Shown here in pieces: positions 13,901 to 26,414 of a DNA stretch of 64,000 nucleotides. A model generated the notes under the pieces. That model did not search any database and was not told where the DNA came from. It saw only the letters and a program-made list of their open reading frames with translations. Origin of the DNA: Anthopleura xanthogrammica (taxonomy: Eukaryota > Cnidaria > Anthozoa > Actiniaria > Actiniidae). Position 1 is the first letter of the stretch, and each line of letters opens with the position of its first letter. The DNA lies in the NCBI GenBank assembly GCA_964019055.1, contig OZ025224.1, forward strand, positions 3,292,376 through 3,356,375, read 5' to 3'. A program made the translations under genes and the position numbers.

Positions 13901-14408
13901 TTGGAGCGGCAGATGCTGATGCTGATGGAGCTTCAGTTGTAACCAAAGACGAGTCTGTTGGACACAGGGGGAAAAAAACTCAAATAAAAGACGATGGATA
14001 AAACGATAGAGAGGCCGGTATAATAAATATTAAGCGTATTGATGGACAACATTACCGCAACTTATTCCAGACAAAAACTCAATTACATCATGTCTCCTTA
14101 ATTTTCTAAAATTATAAGTACATTAACTTAATATAAACTGATGTTAAATATTCTCGCATGATTCTCTTGGAAGCTCAAGGCTGTAACTTTCTAGTTAACC
14201 AGTTGCAAGCTAGAGTTAAGACATCGTGAGAATTGCAGAGGCTGAGAAGTTTTACCAAACTTGGATAAGTTGTTTCGATAAAAGATCGCAGACATTAATC
14301 TTGGTAAAAATACTGGCAAAACTAACTACACTTACTTGATGCTTGGGCTGTCAAAAAACACATCACAACGAAGCCAAGAATTCCTATCACTTTAGTATTC
14401 AGTGTCAT
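10098..14408 (-). CDS. Mucin-like SEA-domain type I membrane protein, copy 2
   Basis: Same nine-exon design as copy 1 (minus strand): 14336-14408, 13181-13954, 12992-13063, 12461-12579, 11804-11883, 11308-11471, 11004-11036, 10501-10605, 10098-10135. It sums to 485 residues. The signal peptide and SEA exons are almost the same as copy 1, including GSVIV. The stalk exon is the longest of the three (257 complete codons against 191 and 154), built from imperfect blocks of the type SSAASTPSLSAATSAT. The membrane exon differs from copy 1 by conservative Ile/Val swaps. Open frame and splice sites are intact, so the copy looks functional. Confidence 0.78.
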
Positions 14409-14524
14409 TTTCTTGCTTTCCAAAATATTGACCAGTTCCTCAGTTTTGTTTTGTCAAGGGCCAAGATCTTGTCGCAGACTTTCTAACTCCACAAAGTTGA
14501 TGTGTTTGCTGAGCTTTGGACAAC

Positions 14525-14536
14525 GCTTTTTATATC
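14525..14536 (-). promoter_or_regulatory. TATA box, copy 2
   Basis: Same GATATAAAAAGC word and spacing as in copy 1, upstream of the ATG at 14,408. Confidence 0.6.
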
Positions 14537-16979
14537 GTGGTTGTTTGTGTCTGATATGATCTAGAACTGAGTAAAACTACGAATAAGAGCTAATTTGATA
14601 TATTTGTTTTTACTTTGTTTTACGTCAATAAATCTAGCTCCGTATATTTTGACCCCACAAAGCAGGCTAATGTACGATAGTGGTTGAGAAGTTGCTCACG
14701 TATCTTAAATCGAGTGTGCTAGTATATTCCAAGACGTCATAGTCTTAGTCAGGCAGCGTATCCAACACATCATCCAACACATCTTTCTTCATAGTAAATA
14801 ACAAGAGAGTAAAGTGACTAGGTCGAGTTGCGCCGTCGGTGTACATGAAGCACATACGATATAATGCATTTGAACAAACAAAAACAAACTGTTTTAAGTA
14901 TAATTTGAGCATCCTCTTAACTAGTTAAAGTTTCCGGGACGTTCAGGCGCCCTTCGTCGGAGTAAAGAGCCTCTTTCTTCTGCATAAAAAACTTAATCTG
15001 GAAAGTTTGAATTAAAGATGATTTAGTAATGATTCTCGAAATTTCCTTACTTCTAGTTACGTTGTAGTTAACGTAAATGTCGGTAAATGCATGACTTGTA
15101 CGTTCTCTATAGGCTTCGTAATATTTTCTAAAATAACGGTACCGTAGAAATAAGATTACGAATAGAGGGAAAACTGAATGATTTTAGTAAGAATAAATGA
15201 AGCCAGATTTTACTTTTTGGTAATTTTCCAGTAATAAAAAAACCGGGTTTTTGAAACTAGCCAGTTGATATAGACATCGCAGAACATCATGATTTGTTTT
15301 CAAGCTATCTTTATAAACAAGTTTAAAAGTGTTAAACAAGTTTAAAAGTGTCTTCTCAAGCGTGGCTCCGTTTGAAAAGTGGTAAAAAGGAATTTTATAG
15401 CGACGTTAATCTTTAAAAATTGAAAGAAAAAAAATGCTTAATTCCTGTAAGAGCGAATCCTGTAAGAGATGGCTTCAATTCCTTGTATCCTATTTGAATT
15501 CGCGTGAATACAACCTTGTAGAGCAATGATTATCATGTACTCGCGCTTGACTTACTGTAATTGATCTTAAATGCAAATGAATGGTACTTGATGACTTAGC
15601 TAGTGTTCCTTTCAAATACAATGCACAAGTTATAATTAGAAGAAAAGGAAGAAGAAGAAGAAGAAGAAGAAGAAGAAGAAGAAGAATTAAGAAGAAGAAT
15701 TAAAGAAGGAGAAGAAGTACAAGAAGGATCGAAAAATTCGAAGAAGAAAAGAGGCCTTCTGAGATTAATATGCAATAGTTTAATGCAAGTCCGTGAATCT
15801 GACGATATCTAAACTGAGAACTATAACCACAGTTTGATCTAATTCATAATCTTCACCTTATATTTTGATTTGAGAGCCAGGAATTATGGTACTTTGATCT
15901 TACATTTCATCCGCCATTTGAGCAATTTTCAACAGCCCAAACATGAAAAATCGAGAACTATTCCAAACATGTAAAAAGTCATCTTCATACGTACGCGTTG
16001 GACTGGCTGTGTTGTATAAACGTATTCACTCAGCTTGAAGCCAAGTCAAGGTCAACATGTAAGTATTCAAGCAAAACGCGCAAGTTTATCGTGATTTTAC
16101 AATGACCACGCAGTGGCACTTTTTCCCTTTTTCCTATACTAGTCTCTTATATAGCCCCACCACTTTTTAGAGTGCTCCGCGGTCCCATCAATTAGCGATT
16201 TTTTAACATGGCGTATGATAACGTAAGGGAATATATGTTACATATACACTCGATTGCAGAAACGTTGTAGCATATAATTACATTTCTTGAAATTCTGGAC
16301 TATTTTCAAAGAAGATTGGCTTGAACCTTTTAGGACTATTGGTGTCTCTAGACTACCAGATTATGTCTTGTAACGATTGCTTGAGTGATTTCTTGAAATA
16401 TCAGCTGAAATTTTCATGCAAGTACTAAAGAGAGTAAATTAACGACAATACAGTTTGTGTTTTGGAATATTTAGTGATGTTTTATTATAAATAATCATTC
16501 CTGAGGAGTGCGAAACTAGGAAAAAATATACAAACTCAGTGTAAACGTAAAAAGCACGTGTCCTGATTATGGGCTTCCTGTGCTTCTATGCTTTTTGTAC
16601 ATTCAAAATTGATAATAAACTATTCTAATTGAAGAGCCAGCTCCAAGTGAACTTTGCAATTATAAGAATCTCATATTTGAAAATAATTTAGATAATGTAC
16701 ACAATGATATCAATGAAAGAGCTCAATAACACACAGGGAGCCCAAATCAAGCTTGTGAAGTGAATATCCAGAATCGAAATAACAGGGCTAAAACACGATC
16801 CAGTGGTTATGGGTAATATCTAATAAAAGACAGTGTAGAGGAAATATGCTCAGCATTCAGCTCTTTGTCACTTTCTCTCGAAGTCTCTCTTAGAACAGTA
16901 CTACTTGATCTGAATAACACTAAGAATTCTAGAATGTGATCGGTTGATGTTGGCTTTCCTACTGGGAGTGACGATCAAC

Positions 16980-19900
16980 TCAAGAGGCTAGTGTACTTTT
17001 GACTGAATGGACTTTGCCTGTTAAAGAAACAAACGGAAAAACATTATTATCTGCACCTGATTTAAAAAAGAGGAAGTTGAATGTAATTTCTACATGTGTC
17101 GTCTAGATCACTGATATTGGTGACGATGTGATGACCGCCATGTGTTGGCTGGTGTTTCTCGATGACTCCCCCACCCACCTATAAAGGGGGACTCAAGAAG
17201 TGAGCTGCAAGGTTTTTCAGGGTGTTGCTTATGCTTGATCAGGGCTTTTCCCTTTTCCTTCCTTCTTTCCTTCTTTCCTTCTTTGTTTTCTTTTTGTTTT
17301 TTTTGTTTTCGCTTTTAAGCTTCTCTTTTTCGTTTTTTTGTTCAACTGTAAACCAGGACTAACTTTAAAGTACTTACTTCGTCGCTTGCAAATCAAAACG
17401 ATAAGGATAATGAGAAGGATGACAATCAACGATACTATGACCAGCCCAACTATCATAATGATGTACATTGTGGAGGGAGATGCTGAAAAACAAGACATTA
17501 TTATAAGTTATCATGAGCTACACTAAAACAGCGACGTTTCTTGAGTCTTAGATTAATTTCTAGTTTTCAAGGCCTTTCTGTATACTACGTCGGTAAATGA
17601 GAAATGAGACAGACCTCAAGAGGTGAAATCGAATCTCGAACTCTAGCTAAACTCACGCAGTAATCATCAAATATGTTAAGAAAAATATGTTTTCTATTTG
17701 ATGGGCTAACTAAGGATCTTTTTAAAGACTCTGCCGTTTGAATTATGCTTGATACCGGTCACCAATAGCAAATGTTCAAAATGTATGGGGATATATATAA
17801 GTTTGAAGCTATGAATATAAGTATCAGTTTGATATATAAGTTTATTATGATAGGTACTTACATTCTTTTGTAGGTACAGGAGTTCCAACAGGAACTGAAA
17901 TAAAACAATACAATATATATATATAATTATAGATAAATAAATTATAAATATATATAATAAGGATTAACTTACGAGGTTTTACAAGGTAATATTAAGCTAA
18001 AACTGACTGACAAATCTATGTGCACCTCGGAGCTTTGACATGGCTTTAATGCAGTAAATATGTTGCAATTGCCTCTCAAAACGTGGTTTGAGCACTTTTC
18101 GTGTTTTATGCGACCACGAAAACTTCCAGACCTCTGAGTTGTTACCACTCTTAAAAAAAGTTACATACCTTGCATTGTAAGCTGAGCACCAAGTGGATGC
18201 TTGGGGTCGACTGTGTAGTTTCCAATCTTTCCAGAGTTAATTTCCTGCTGAAGTTCATCGATGAATTGCTGCGCTTCTTGTTGTGAGGTTGCGTTAACAA
18301 ACAGATCGTACTCCACGATCACACTTCCTTTTCTGTATCAAGAATAGCAGATATTAGAGTTACACTCCATTAATATATATATTGCCTTCAAACAATTGCT
18401 TTAAGTCGTGGCATTTGGGTCAGTTTCTATACATTAACTGTGTTTTTAACCCAAAGGTTTAGAGCCAATGGAGTGCATACCAAATGACCCTTCTCAAAAT
18501 TATCTTGTGTGCAACGCTACAGTAGTATTGTAGTAAATTCTCTACATCGATCAATAGTAAAAGTTAAGTATAGGTCAGTTCTGATGATGAGACATTGCCT
18601 TGCCCGTCATTTGGGTACCGATTCAAGCTTTAGCTTTACACATGCAATATTACTACTTACCGCAATCGACGAATAAGCATTCCCCATACCCTAGCTCTTC
18701 TTTTACCTCTCCTGTTCTTCATACGCTTCATAAACTGGGAAATAAAGCATTATAAACTTAACTTTTGGAAAATATAGAAACAAAATGATATATTTAATTT
18801 CAATTCACAGGTTGGTGGTAACTGGTGATGAGGATATATGATGTGAATGATGGCAATGATCATATGACGGTACGGTGGTAATGAATGATGGTACATGATG
18901 GTGATGATGATAAGCGCGATTATAATGATGATGATATTCAATTGCATGCTCGTGATGATGATGGCGATGATAATAACGATGATGATGTTAGTGAGAATGA
19001 TGGCGATGGTGATGGTAATATACATCTAACACATAACCACATTACACCCATTTTCAAAATCACGCGACCCAGACGGCTCGAGTCGTCTGGAATTTTGTCT
19101 TCCGTCAATCAAAGTTAGCCGAGTTAAAAGAAACTCCCGCTCAACCAATCAGAGACAGCCGTTCTCACGCATGTAATGAACAAGGTATTTGAGAAAATGC
19201 TGTTCAATAAATACGTTTGAGTTTGTTTTCAAACCTGATCTTCGTTATCGATTTGTTGAGTTTCTTCTAGATCATCGTACTTCAGCGTATAGCCATCTTT
19301 ATAGCAACATGTGAAAATGACTGGCGAGTCAACAGAATTTCTTTATCGCTCGCAATCGGAATGAACTCGGCCCGTCGTAACTTTGATTTACGCAAGCCAA
19401 GATTCCAGACAACTGGAGCTCTCAAGGTCGCGTAATTTCATTTTGAAAATGGGTGTAAACATTCTCTGAAGCAGCCAAGTAAATTTACTCACCGAGTTTT
19501 TAAAGTCCTTCCTGAATTTTTTGCCCTTTTTTGATTTTTCATTTTTGACTTCCTCGTACACAACAATGATATTCACAACGCGAGTTATCCTAATTTCAAC
19601 CCGGATTTTCACTAAAAAAATAAATGATATATATAGGTATATAATTAACACAATGCATGTAATTTTCAAGGAGTTGAAGATAGACCTTATTTGTTTTCCC
19701 ATTACAGACCACGTGTCATTGTCTTGAGAATAAGATTCGTTGTTTGAGGTGTATCCATATTCATGTGTCTTGTCGTGCGCAACCGTTAGATAAAGAAATA
19801 ATACACTTGCGAATGCAACCTTGTATGTAAAAGCTATTGCACTAGCTCTAAATCGTCTTAATTCACTGAAAATGCGAAATTTCATACGACAGGGAGGAAG

Positions 19901-21170
19901 GAACCAGGCGGGAAGAAGGAGAAAGAAAAGAAGCAGGGAAACCAACATGCTTTGTTGTGAATCTAATATTGTGTCAGAATTTCCTGACATCCATAAGCGT
20001 ATTTGGACAAAGAATAGATAACTCACTCATTTTGGCAGTAATCTCGGGTTCTGTTGGTGTGGCCGTTGTAGATTGTGCAGATGATGCTGTTGTTGTGGCT
20101 AATGGTATAAGAGCAACATTATTATGTATAGTTCTATAGTATATATTGTAAAAGCCATTTCATCTTTTCAACTGAGTGTATTATATATCAAGTTATTGGA
20201 ATAAAAGAAGTGTCACTCACCAACGGCAGAATTGTTCCCTACAGTAGAATTGGCAGATGCGGAAGCAGCAACAGATGAAGAACCTGAGGTAGCAGATGAA
20301 GATGGAGATGGAGCTACTGTTGCTGTTGCTGATGCGGCAGCCGATGATGTTGCTGATGGAGCAGCAGAGGAAGATGGAGTTGCAGCAGCCGATGATGATC
20401 CTGATGAAGCAGCAGAAGAAGAAGGAGTTGGAGCAGCCGATGATGATCCTGATGAAGCAGCAGAAGAAGAAGGAGTTGGATTAGCCGATGATGATCCTGA
20501 TGAAGCAGCAGAAGAAGAAGGAGTTGGAGCAGCCGATGATGTTGCTGATGGAGCAGCAGAGGAAGTTGGATTTGGAGCAGCCGATGATGATCCTGATGAA
20601 GCAGCAGAAGAAGAAGGAGTTGCTGCAGCCAATGATGTTACTGATGGAGCAACAGAGGATGGTGCGGTTGTAACCGAAGACGAGTCTGTCGTAAACAGGA
20701 AAAGATAAATTTCAAACAAAAGTCGTAGATGCATGGATAAAACGAGTCAAAGGTAATAAAAATTAAGGATATTATTGGAAAAACCACCGAAACTTTTTCC
20801 AGACTAAAACTGAATTACATCACGTCTCCTTTGCTAAATTATAAGTTTCATTAACTTAGTTTAAACTGATGTTAAAGCTCAGTTCTCGCCTGATTCTCTG
20901 CCCGGGAAGCCGTCGAGGCTGTGCCTACTCATTAGTAGCAAATTAATTTCAGTTAGAGTTAAGTCATCATAAGAACTTGTAGAAACTAGAAGTTTTACCG
21001 AACTTGGATAATCAACTGAGTTATGCCGACTAAATATCGCTAGATTGGTACAGACATTAATCTTGGTAAAAATACTCGCAAAACTAACTAAACTTACTTG
21101 TCGCTTGGGTTGTGAAAAAACACATCACAACGAAGCCAAGAATTCCTATCACTTTAGTATTCAGTGTCAT
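16980..21170 (-). CDS. Mucin-like SEA-domain type I membrane protein, copy 3
   Basis: Nine exons (minus strand): 21098-21170, 20221-20685, 20027-20098, 19493-19611, 18661-18734, 18169-18332, 17862-17894, 17378-17482, 16980-17017; 380 residues. The stalk is the shortest and of a different type, dominated by blocks such as SSSAASSGSSSAAPTPSS, with Gly that is absent from the copy 1 and 2 repeats. The exon before the GSVIV exon is six nt shorter, removing two residues of a basic stretch. The signal peptide, GSVIV motif, membrane span and tail are kept, and no frame break is seen. The divergence confined to the stalk suggests slippage or selection on length there. Confidence 0.76.
19064..19252. 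mobile_element. 190-bp insertion unique to unit 3
   Basis: Copies 1 and 2 read straight through this point in the intron between the fifth and fourth SEA-gene exons; unit 3 has about 190 extra bases here. The extra DNA has no evident coding content. It is probably a short non-autonomous element, but I do not see clear ends. Confidence 0.4.
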
Positions 21171-21288
21171 TTTCTTGCTTTCCAAAATATTGACCAGTTC
21201 CTCAGTTTTGTTTTTGTCAAGGGCCAAGATCTTGTCGCAGACTTTCTAACTCCACAAAGTTGATGTGTTTGCTGAGCTTTGGACAACG

Positions 21289-21299
21289 CGTTTTATATC
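21289..21299 (-). promoter_or_regulatory. TATA box, copy 3
   Basis: GATATAAAACG upstream of the ATG at 21,170, in the same place as in copies 1 and 2 but with a slightly different flank. Confidence 0.55.
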
Positions 21300-22387
21300 G
21301 TGGTTGTTTGTGTCTGATATGATCTAGAACTGAGTAAAACTACAAATAAGAGCTAATTTGAGATATTTGTTTTTATTTTGTTTACGTCAATAACTGATCT
21401 AGCTCCGTATATTTTGACCCCACAAAGCAAGCTAATGTTCGTTATTGGTTGAGAAGTTGCTCACGTATCTCAAATCGAGTGTGCTAGTATATTCCAAGAC
21501 GTCATAGTCTTAGTCAGGCAGCGTATCACGCATCTTTCTTCATAGTAAATAACAAGAGAGTAAAGTGACTAGGTCGAGTTGCGCCGTCGGTGTACATGAA
21601 GCACATACGATATAATGCATTTGAATAAACAAAAACAAACTGTATTAGTATAATTTGAGCATCCTCTTAACTAGTTAAAGTTTCCACGACGTTCAGGCAC
21701 CCTTTGTTGGAGTAAAGAGCCTCTTTCTTCTGCATTAAAAACTTAATCTGGAAAGTTTGAATTAAAGATGATTTAGAATGATTCTCGAAATTTCCTTACT
21801 TCTAATTACGTTGTAGTTAACGTCAATGTCGGTAAATGCATGACTTGTTTTCTATAGGCTTCGTAATATTTTCTAAAATACCGTAGAAATTAGATTACAA
21901 ATAGAGGAAAAACTGAATGATTTTAGTAAGAATAAATGAAGCCAGTTTTTACTTCTTGGTAATTTGCCATTAATTAAAAAAAAAACCGGGTTTTAAAACT
22001 TGCCACGGTTGACGTCGCAGAACATCATGATTTTTTTTCGCGCTATCTTTATAAACATATATGTTAAGTGTTAAACAAGTTAAGTGTCTTCTCAAGCATG
22101 GCTCCATTTGAAAAGTGGTAAAAAGGAATTTTTAGTGACTTTTATAAAAGTTGAACAAAAAATCATAATAATTTGCTTAATTCCTGTAAGAGTTAATCCT
22201 GTAAGAGATGGCTTCAATTCCTTGTATCCTCTTTGAATTCGCGTAAATACAACCTTGTAGAGCAATGATTATCATGTAGTCGCGCTTGTTTTAATTGATC
22301 TTAAATGCAATTGAATGGTACTTGATGACTTAGCTAGTGTTCTTTTCAAATACAATGCACAATGGCAAGTTATAATGAGAAGAAAAG

Positions 22388-22420
22388 GAAGAAGAAGAAG
22401 AACAAGAAGAAGAAGAAGAA

Positions 22421-22473
<53 letters not shown>
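22388..22473. repeat. Compound (AAG)n(ATG)n microsatellite
   Basis: AAG run to about 22,421 followed by an ATG run to 22,473. It is the unit 3 version of the repeat that is pure AAG in the other units. Confidence 0.9.
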
Positions 22474-22475
<2 letters not shown>

Positions 22476-22556
22476 AAGAATGAAGAAGAAGAGGAAGAAA
22501 AAGAAGAAGAAGAATTAAGAAGAAGAATTAAAGAAGGAGAAGGAGAAGAAGTACAA

Positions 22557-22746
22557 TAGTCAGGTGGCTTATCACAGAATTTGGCCTCGATCGTGACACA
22601 AGTGATACAAGCATGAAATTTCGCACATAAATTGCTTTTACCCTACTAATCAATATTAGAAGGGGTGCCCAAGTCAAACTGGCCAGGGGTCTGGTTAAGG
22701 GGGATTTTAAAATTTGACCAAAATCAAGATTTGGGCTACCTGTGGT
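22557..22746 (+). repeat. Left terminal inverted repeat of the 4.04-kb element
   Basis: 190 bp, starting TAGTCAGGTGGCTTA and ending ...CTACCTGTGGT; pairs with 26415-26594. Confidence 0.9.
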
Positions 22747-23049
22747 TTGTTATTTAACAAATGGTTTTCGCTCCTTAACAATCACAAATATCGTCCTATA
22801 TCGTTCTTATCTTTAACTATAAACCTTTTGTACACGACATTGCATTGTTTGCTTATAGAAGGCAACTATGAGAAGCTAGATAGCATAACTAGTACCCAAT
22901 CTCCACTCGGTCATAATGTGTTTAAAAACAATTCGGGTCAATAAAAGCTACCAAAGTGCTAAGAAATTCGCGGTACCTCTTTCATATGCTATCGTATATT
23001 TGAATGCTCTATGTGCCTTATCAAAACCTTATGAATGCCCCCTTTTGAT

Positions 23050-25687
23050 TTAGGATCTGCTCTCAGGACATAAACATTTACACAACGGCGTGCACTTCAG
23101 TTTTTCTTTAACACACTTGCATCGTGAGCAGCGCAGTTTGCAAGTGCACTTGATTAACTCCCTGCACACTGCAGACACTTTAGGGATGGTCATCCAAACT
23201 GGATGCCACTGCCCATTTTCTGCTTTGAACCAGGAGTAATCTGACGGGGAAGGAACATTCTGTAATGCTACGTCTGATGACGTCCAAATGCCTGCCTGGT
23301 ATACTGCCCTTCGAGCATGTTGAAGAAGTGCATCCTTGTATAAAAAAATCAAATAAATCAATTAACAACAGATGAACGAGCAAGAAATAAATAGATAAGT
23401 GAATTAAGAACAACACTAATAACGATGACGATTGTGAAAAAACAGCTGTATTTTTAATAATTCTATAGCTAACATCATACTTTACCTGTGTTGGAGGAAC
23501 ATTGTCAAGGTCTCTGTTTCGCTTTGTGAATAGACTCATTCTAGCCTCATTGACTGACTCTAAAGGACTTGACTTGTCATACATTATGATTGTCATTCTT
23601 TCTAGGCTCTTGAAACTCTCTGAGTTGATGCTGATCGCTTCAAAGGGGTTTCTTGAAATGTGCTCTAATGTAGGAGTCACTTGAGGGTTCACTTCCCATG
23701 CCTTCCACGCTGTCACCTTCCCGATACCAAAGAATTGTGATGTGCAGTCGCATCCAGTGAACGCATGGAACACAGGCAACGCTCTCGCTCTTGCCTCTCC
23801 AAGGTTAGAACAGATTCGGTTGATGTTGATAAACGAGAAATGGCGTCCCATGCCAAATGCCACCCACACTTTAGCCCGCGTATTGTAGGCCAGGAGGTCA
23901 TGGAGCTTTCCAACAAGGATCACTATTACGTCAGTGTCAACAGTCCTGACTAGAATAGACCCGGCACCCCTTTCCAAAGCGTGACGCACATGTACAACAA
24001 TGCGGGTATCCGCTTCTTCATGGTTGCACTGGCCCATGGGTTCGGAACCAAGCGATACCACAGACGTTCCTAAAAAAGGAGAAAATAAGTATTTAAAACA
24101 CTCTCTGAATAATAGAGCAAGCTAGTGATGACCCAATGTATGTGGATCATGCTTGCCGCAGGTAACATCTGCCCCGACACAAGACTTCTACTATCGCCCT
24201 TCAAAACAAACAAGAAAATAAACCAAATGAACACGCTTTTTTATTTCGGTTGAAATATTGTGGCTAAGCAAATAACAAAATTTAAGATTGTATGTTATTG
24301 GCAACTTAATCACAATGTTATTGCAGTAGTAAGAGCTTGTCGAGGCCGTGTTTTGCTTACTTGTATGTTGACTGCAAAGTGTGAATTCACTATAACCGAT
24401 CACTTACCAGATGTTATGTATAGTGCTTTGCTGATAGACCACACGAAAGCTGACACCATGGATGTCAGGTATAAAGTGGTAGAGGTGGCTCACGCGATGC
24501 CACGTGACGAGATTGAATAGTTTTAGTCTTGTACAACCTTTTCTTGGTATTAAAGATTATTGTCTCACAGACTGTTAGGCATGCTTGACTATCTGTCTTC
24601 TCTTGTGCCTTAATATCAAGCCCATTTAGAATCATAGAAATTAAAGACCTTAGGCTAGATGGTAAATAGCTGGACTGGCAATTCATTGGGAAGCACCCTG
24701 AAAATGTAAAATTTTCATGACTAAATATATCCTTCCTTACAATTGCTGCAGTTCTCGCTAGAGTCTCTGCTTCCTCAGAAAAGTCACGTTTCAAAGCACT
24801 CTTCAGAAGGTTGCTTATTGCCTCCCCAAAAACAAGAATAGTGTTTTTACCATCACTCTGTTCTTGTATAAAGCTCCATTGTAATGTTCCAGTAAGGCCT
24901 TCTTTAACCTTGTTTTGTTTATAGACTTTTCAATGCCCAGATCTTCTAGTCTCTGTACATACAATGACGAAAGCTCTGAAAGCTTAAACATATGAGTACC
25001 ATCGTCTACGCATTGATCAACGTATTCTACCAGCTCCACAAAAGCTACAGATTCGTCCAGTTTTACGTCGTCCAGTCCATCACTCGAATCCCGCATTTTC
25101 TGCGCACAAAATGCCCTATACTGATTTCTCAATGATATCAAACATTTCAAGTGATATTTCGCCTCAATTGCGATTAAATCACCCTCTGACATGCGTCCCA
25201 TTAATTCAAAGTTTCCAAGTTCAAGGGCCATCTGTCGAACGTTTCTGTCAGTTTCTAACGCTGAAAAACACCGAAGCCTACCATTCCCGTCTCCTTCTTT
25301 TCTGCAAAATAGACACTCCATGCGCTCTTCATTGACAAATTGATGTTTCCTACATTTTGCAATGGGTGTTTCTTCCGCCGCTGGTATGGCATCTCGCTTT
25401 CGATTAACACGCTCCTGAGCTTTCTTTAACTTGGAAAGACTGAACTTGAGACGGCAAGACTTATGCCAAGAGGCCTGATTCCGACAAAGACATTCCATAT
25501 CCACATCATTACCCAATTGAAGCGTTACAGGTGAAAGATTTGCTTCCCGAAAGGTGCCAACGTTCTCAAGAAAAGCCGCATAAGCTTGGCGGTTACTTTC
25601 AGGGGAACCATTTCCATTCAAGGGGCACTTTAGAACCTCATTGGTCGACTCTTGGCAAATTATGCACTTCTTCCAATCAAATGACAT
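23050..25687 (-). pseudogene. Transposon gene: Cys-rich protein with PIN/FEN-like motifs, decayed
   Basis: Read on the minus strand. The N-terminal part (25687-24815) begins MSFDWKKCIICQE and has Cys/His pairs of a zinc-binding type. The frame slips near 24,860-24,872 and continues in another frame to about 24,465, where it slips again. The C-terminal part opens after an acceptor near 24,068, runs to 23,486, then a phase-0 intron with GT-AG borders joins to 23,334-23,050. It holds EEADTR, TVDTDVIVILVG and TGCDCTSQFFGIGK. Acidic E-A-D, D-x-D and G-C-D followed by GIGK resemble the metal-binding and helix-turn regions of FEN/XPG nucleases (inference). It ends in a Cys cluster (KCTCKLRCSRCKC). 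I know this family from coral genomes as a longer protein; a large central part appears to be missing here. Confidence 0.7.
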
Positions 25688-26414
25688 GGCATTCCATGTT
25701 CTAGAAGAACAACAAATGCTCACTTTTAGCTTCAACGTATATCATTTTTATATATCATTTTTATTTTAAATATCATGTTTTCTGCTAGTAGGCAAATTAT
25801 GAAAATGATATTATAAATGCTAAAGGTTTTTGCACTGATTTTTGTACTTACCAATACGTTAGACTAAGCTAAATATGACAGCAAAATGGCACTTTAGACT
25901 CCCTCTAGTCCTACCTGTAAAAGAATAACATAATGTATGTAGAAAAGGTCTAAAGACATAAGGGGAGTACAAGGAAATCTCTGAAAGACGATTGCATCTG
26001 ATACTTACCGATGATGTATAGCCATGATGATGCTAATCACAGACTCGAGTCCTCATAAACCATGATTCTTACTAATAAAATATTGCTAAACCAATCCAGT
26101 CAATAACAAAACATATCTGTTTTACTTTCTCTTCAAGTTTTCTAGTGTATCTTGCCTTTTTCCGGCGATTTCTGCTCAGTTTTCTTGGATACTTACAGTT
26201 AGACTAGACTAGCATGGAAGCCGCCATCTTGGAAGACCGAGCGGGGCATGGGTCCAAGTCTTTTTCAGTTTTCCTTTAATATCTTATGTTTAATGGTGGC
26301 TTTTTCGAAGCAGACGGATTGGTAATGTATAAGAGGCACTTATAAGCAAATGGCACTTCAGTTTTGCTGGATCAAAAATCAATATGAGCAACCAGAGCGG
26401 TAAAACATATTTAC

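Larger units (their letters stand above)
9151..16142. repeat. Tandem array unit 2 (about 6.99 kb)
   Basis: Second full array unit. It is longer than unit 1 mainly because the stalk exon has extra repeats (198 nt more) and because of an approximately 97-bp insertion at about 9,915-10,011 bracketed by the word GAAGTCTCTCTTAGAA. An AT dinucleotide run lies near 10,910-10,940. Confidence 0.9.
16143..22556. repeat. Tandem array unit 3, cut by a transposon at its right end
   Basis: Third unit. Its right flank, the AAG/ATG repeat, is interrupted by the 4.04-kb element at 22,557. The array sequence resumes at 26,595 and continues to about 27,150, where similarity stops. It is more diverged from units 1 and 2 than they are from each other. 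Confidence 0.85.

Noticed and set aside
19388..20026. 212-residue minus-strand frame in unit 3
   Set aside because: It runs through an SEA-gene exon, an intron with an old MITE and another exon; copies 1 and 2 do not keep it open.
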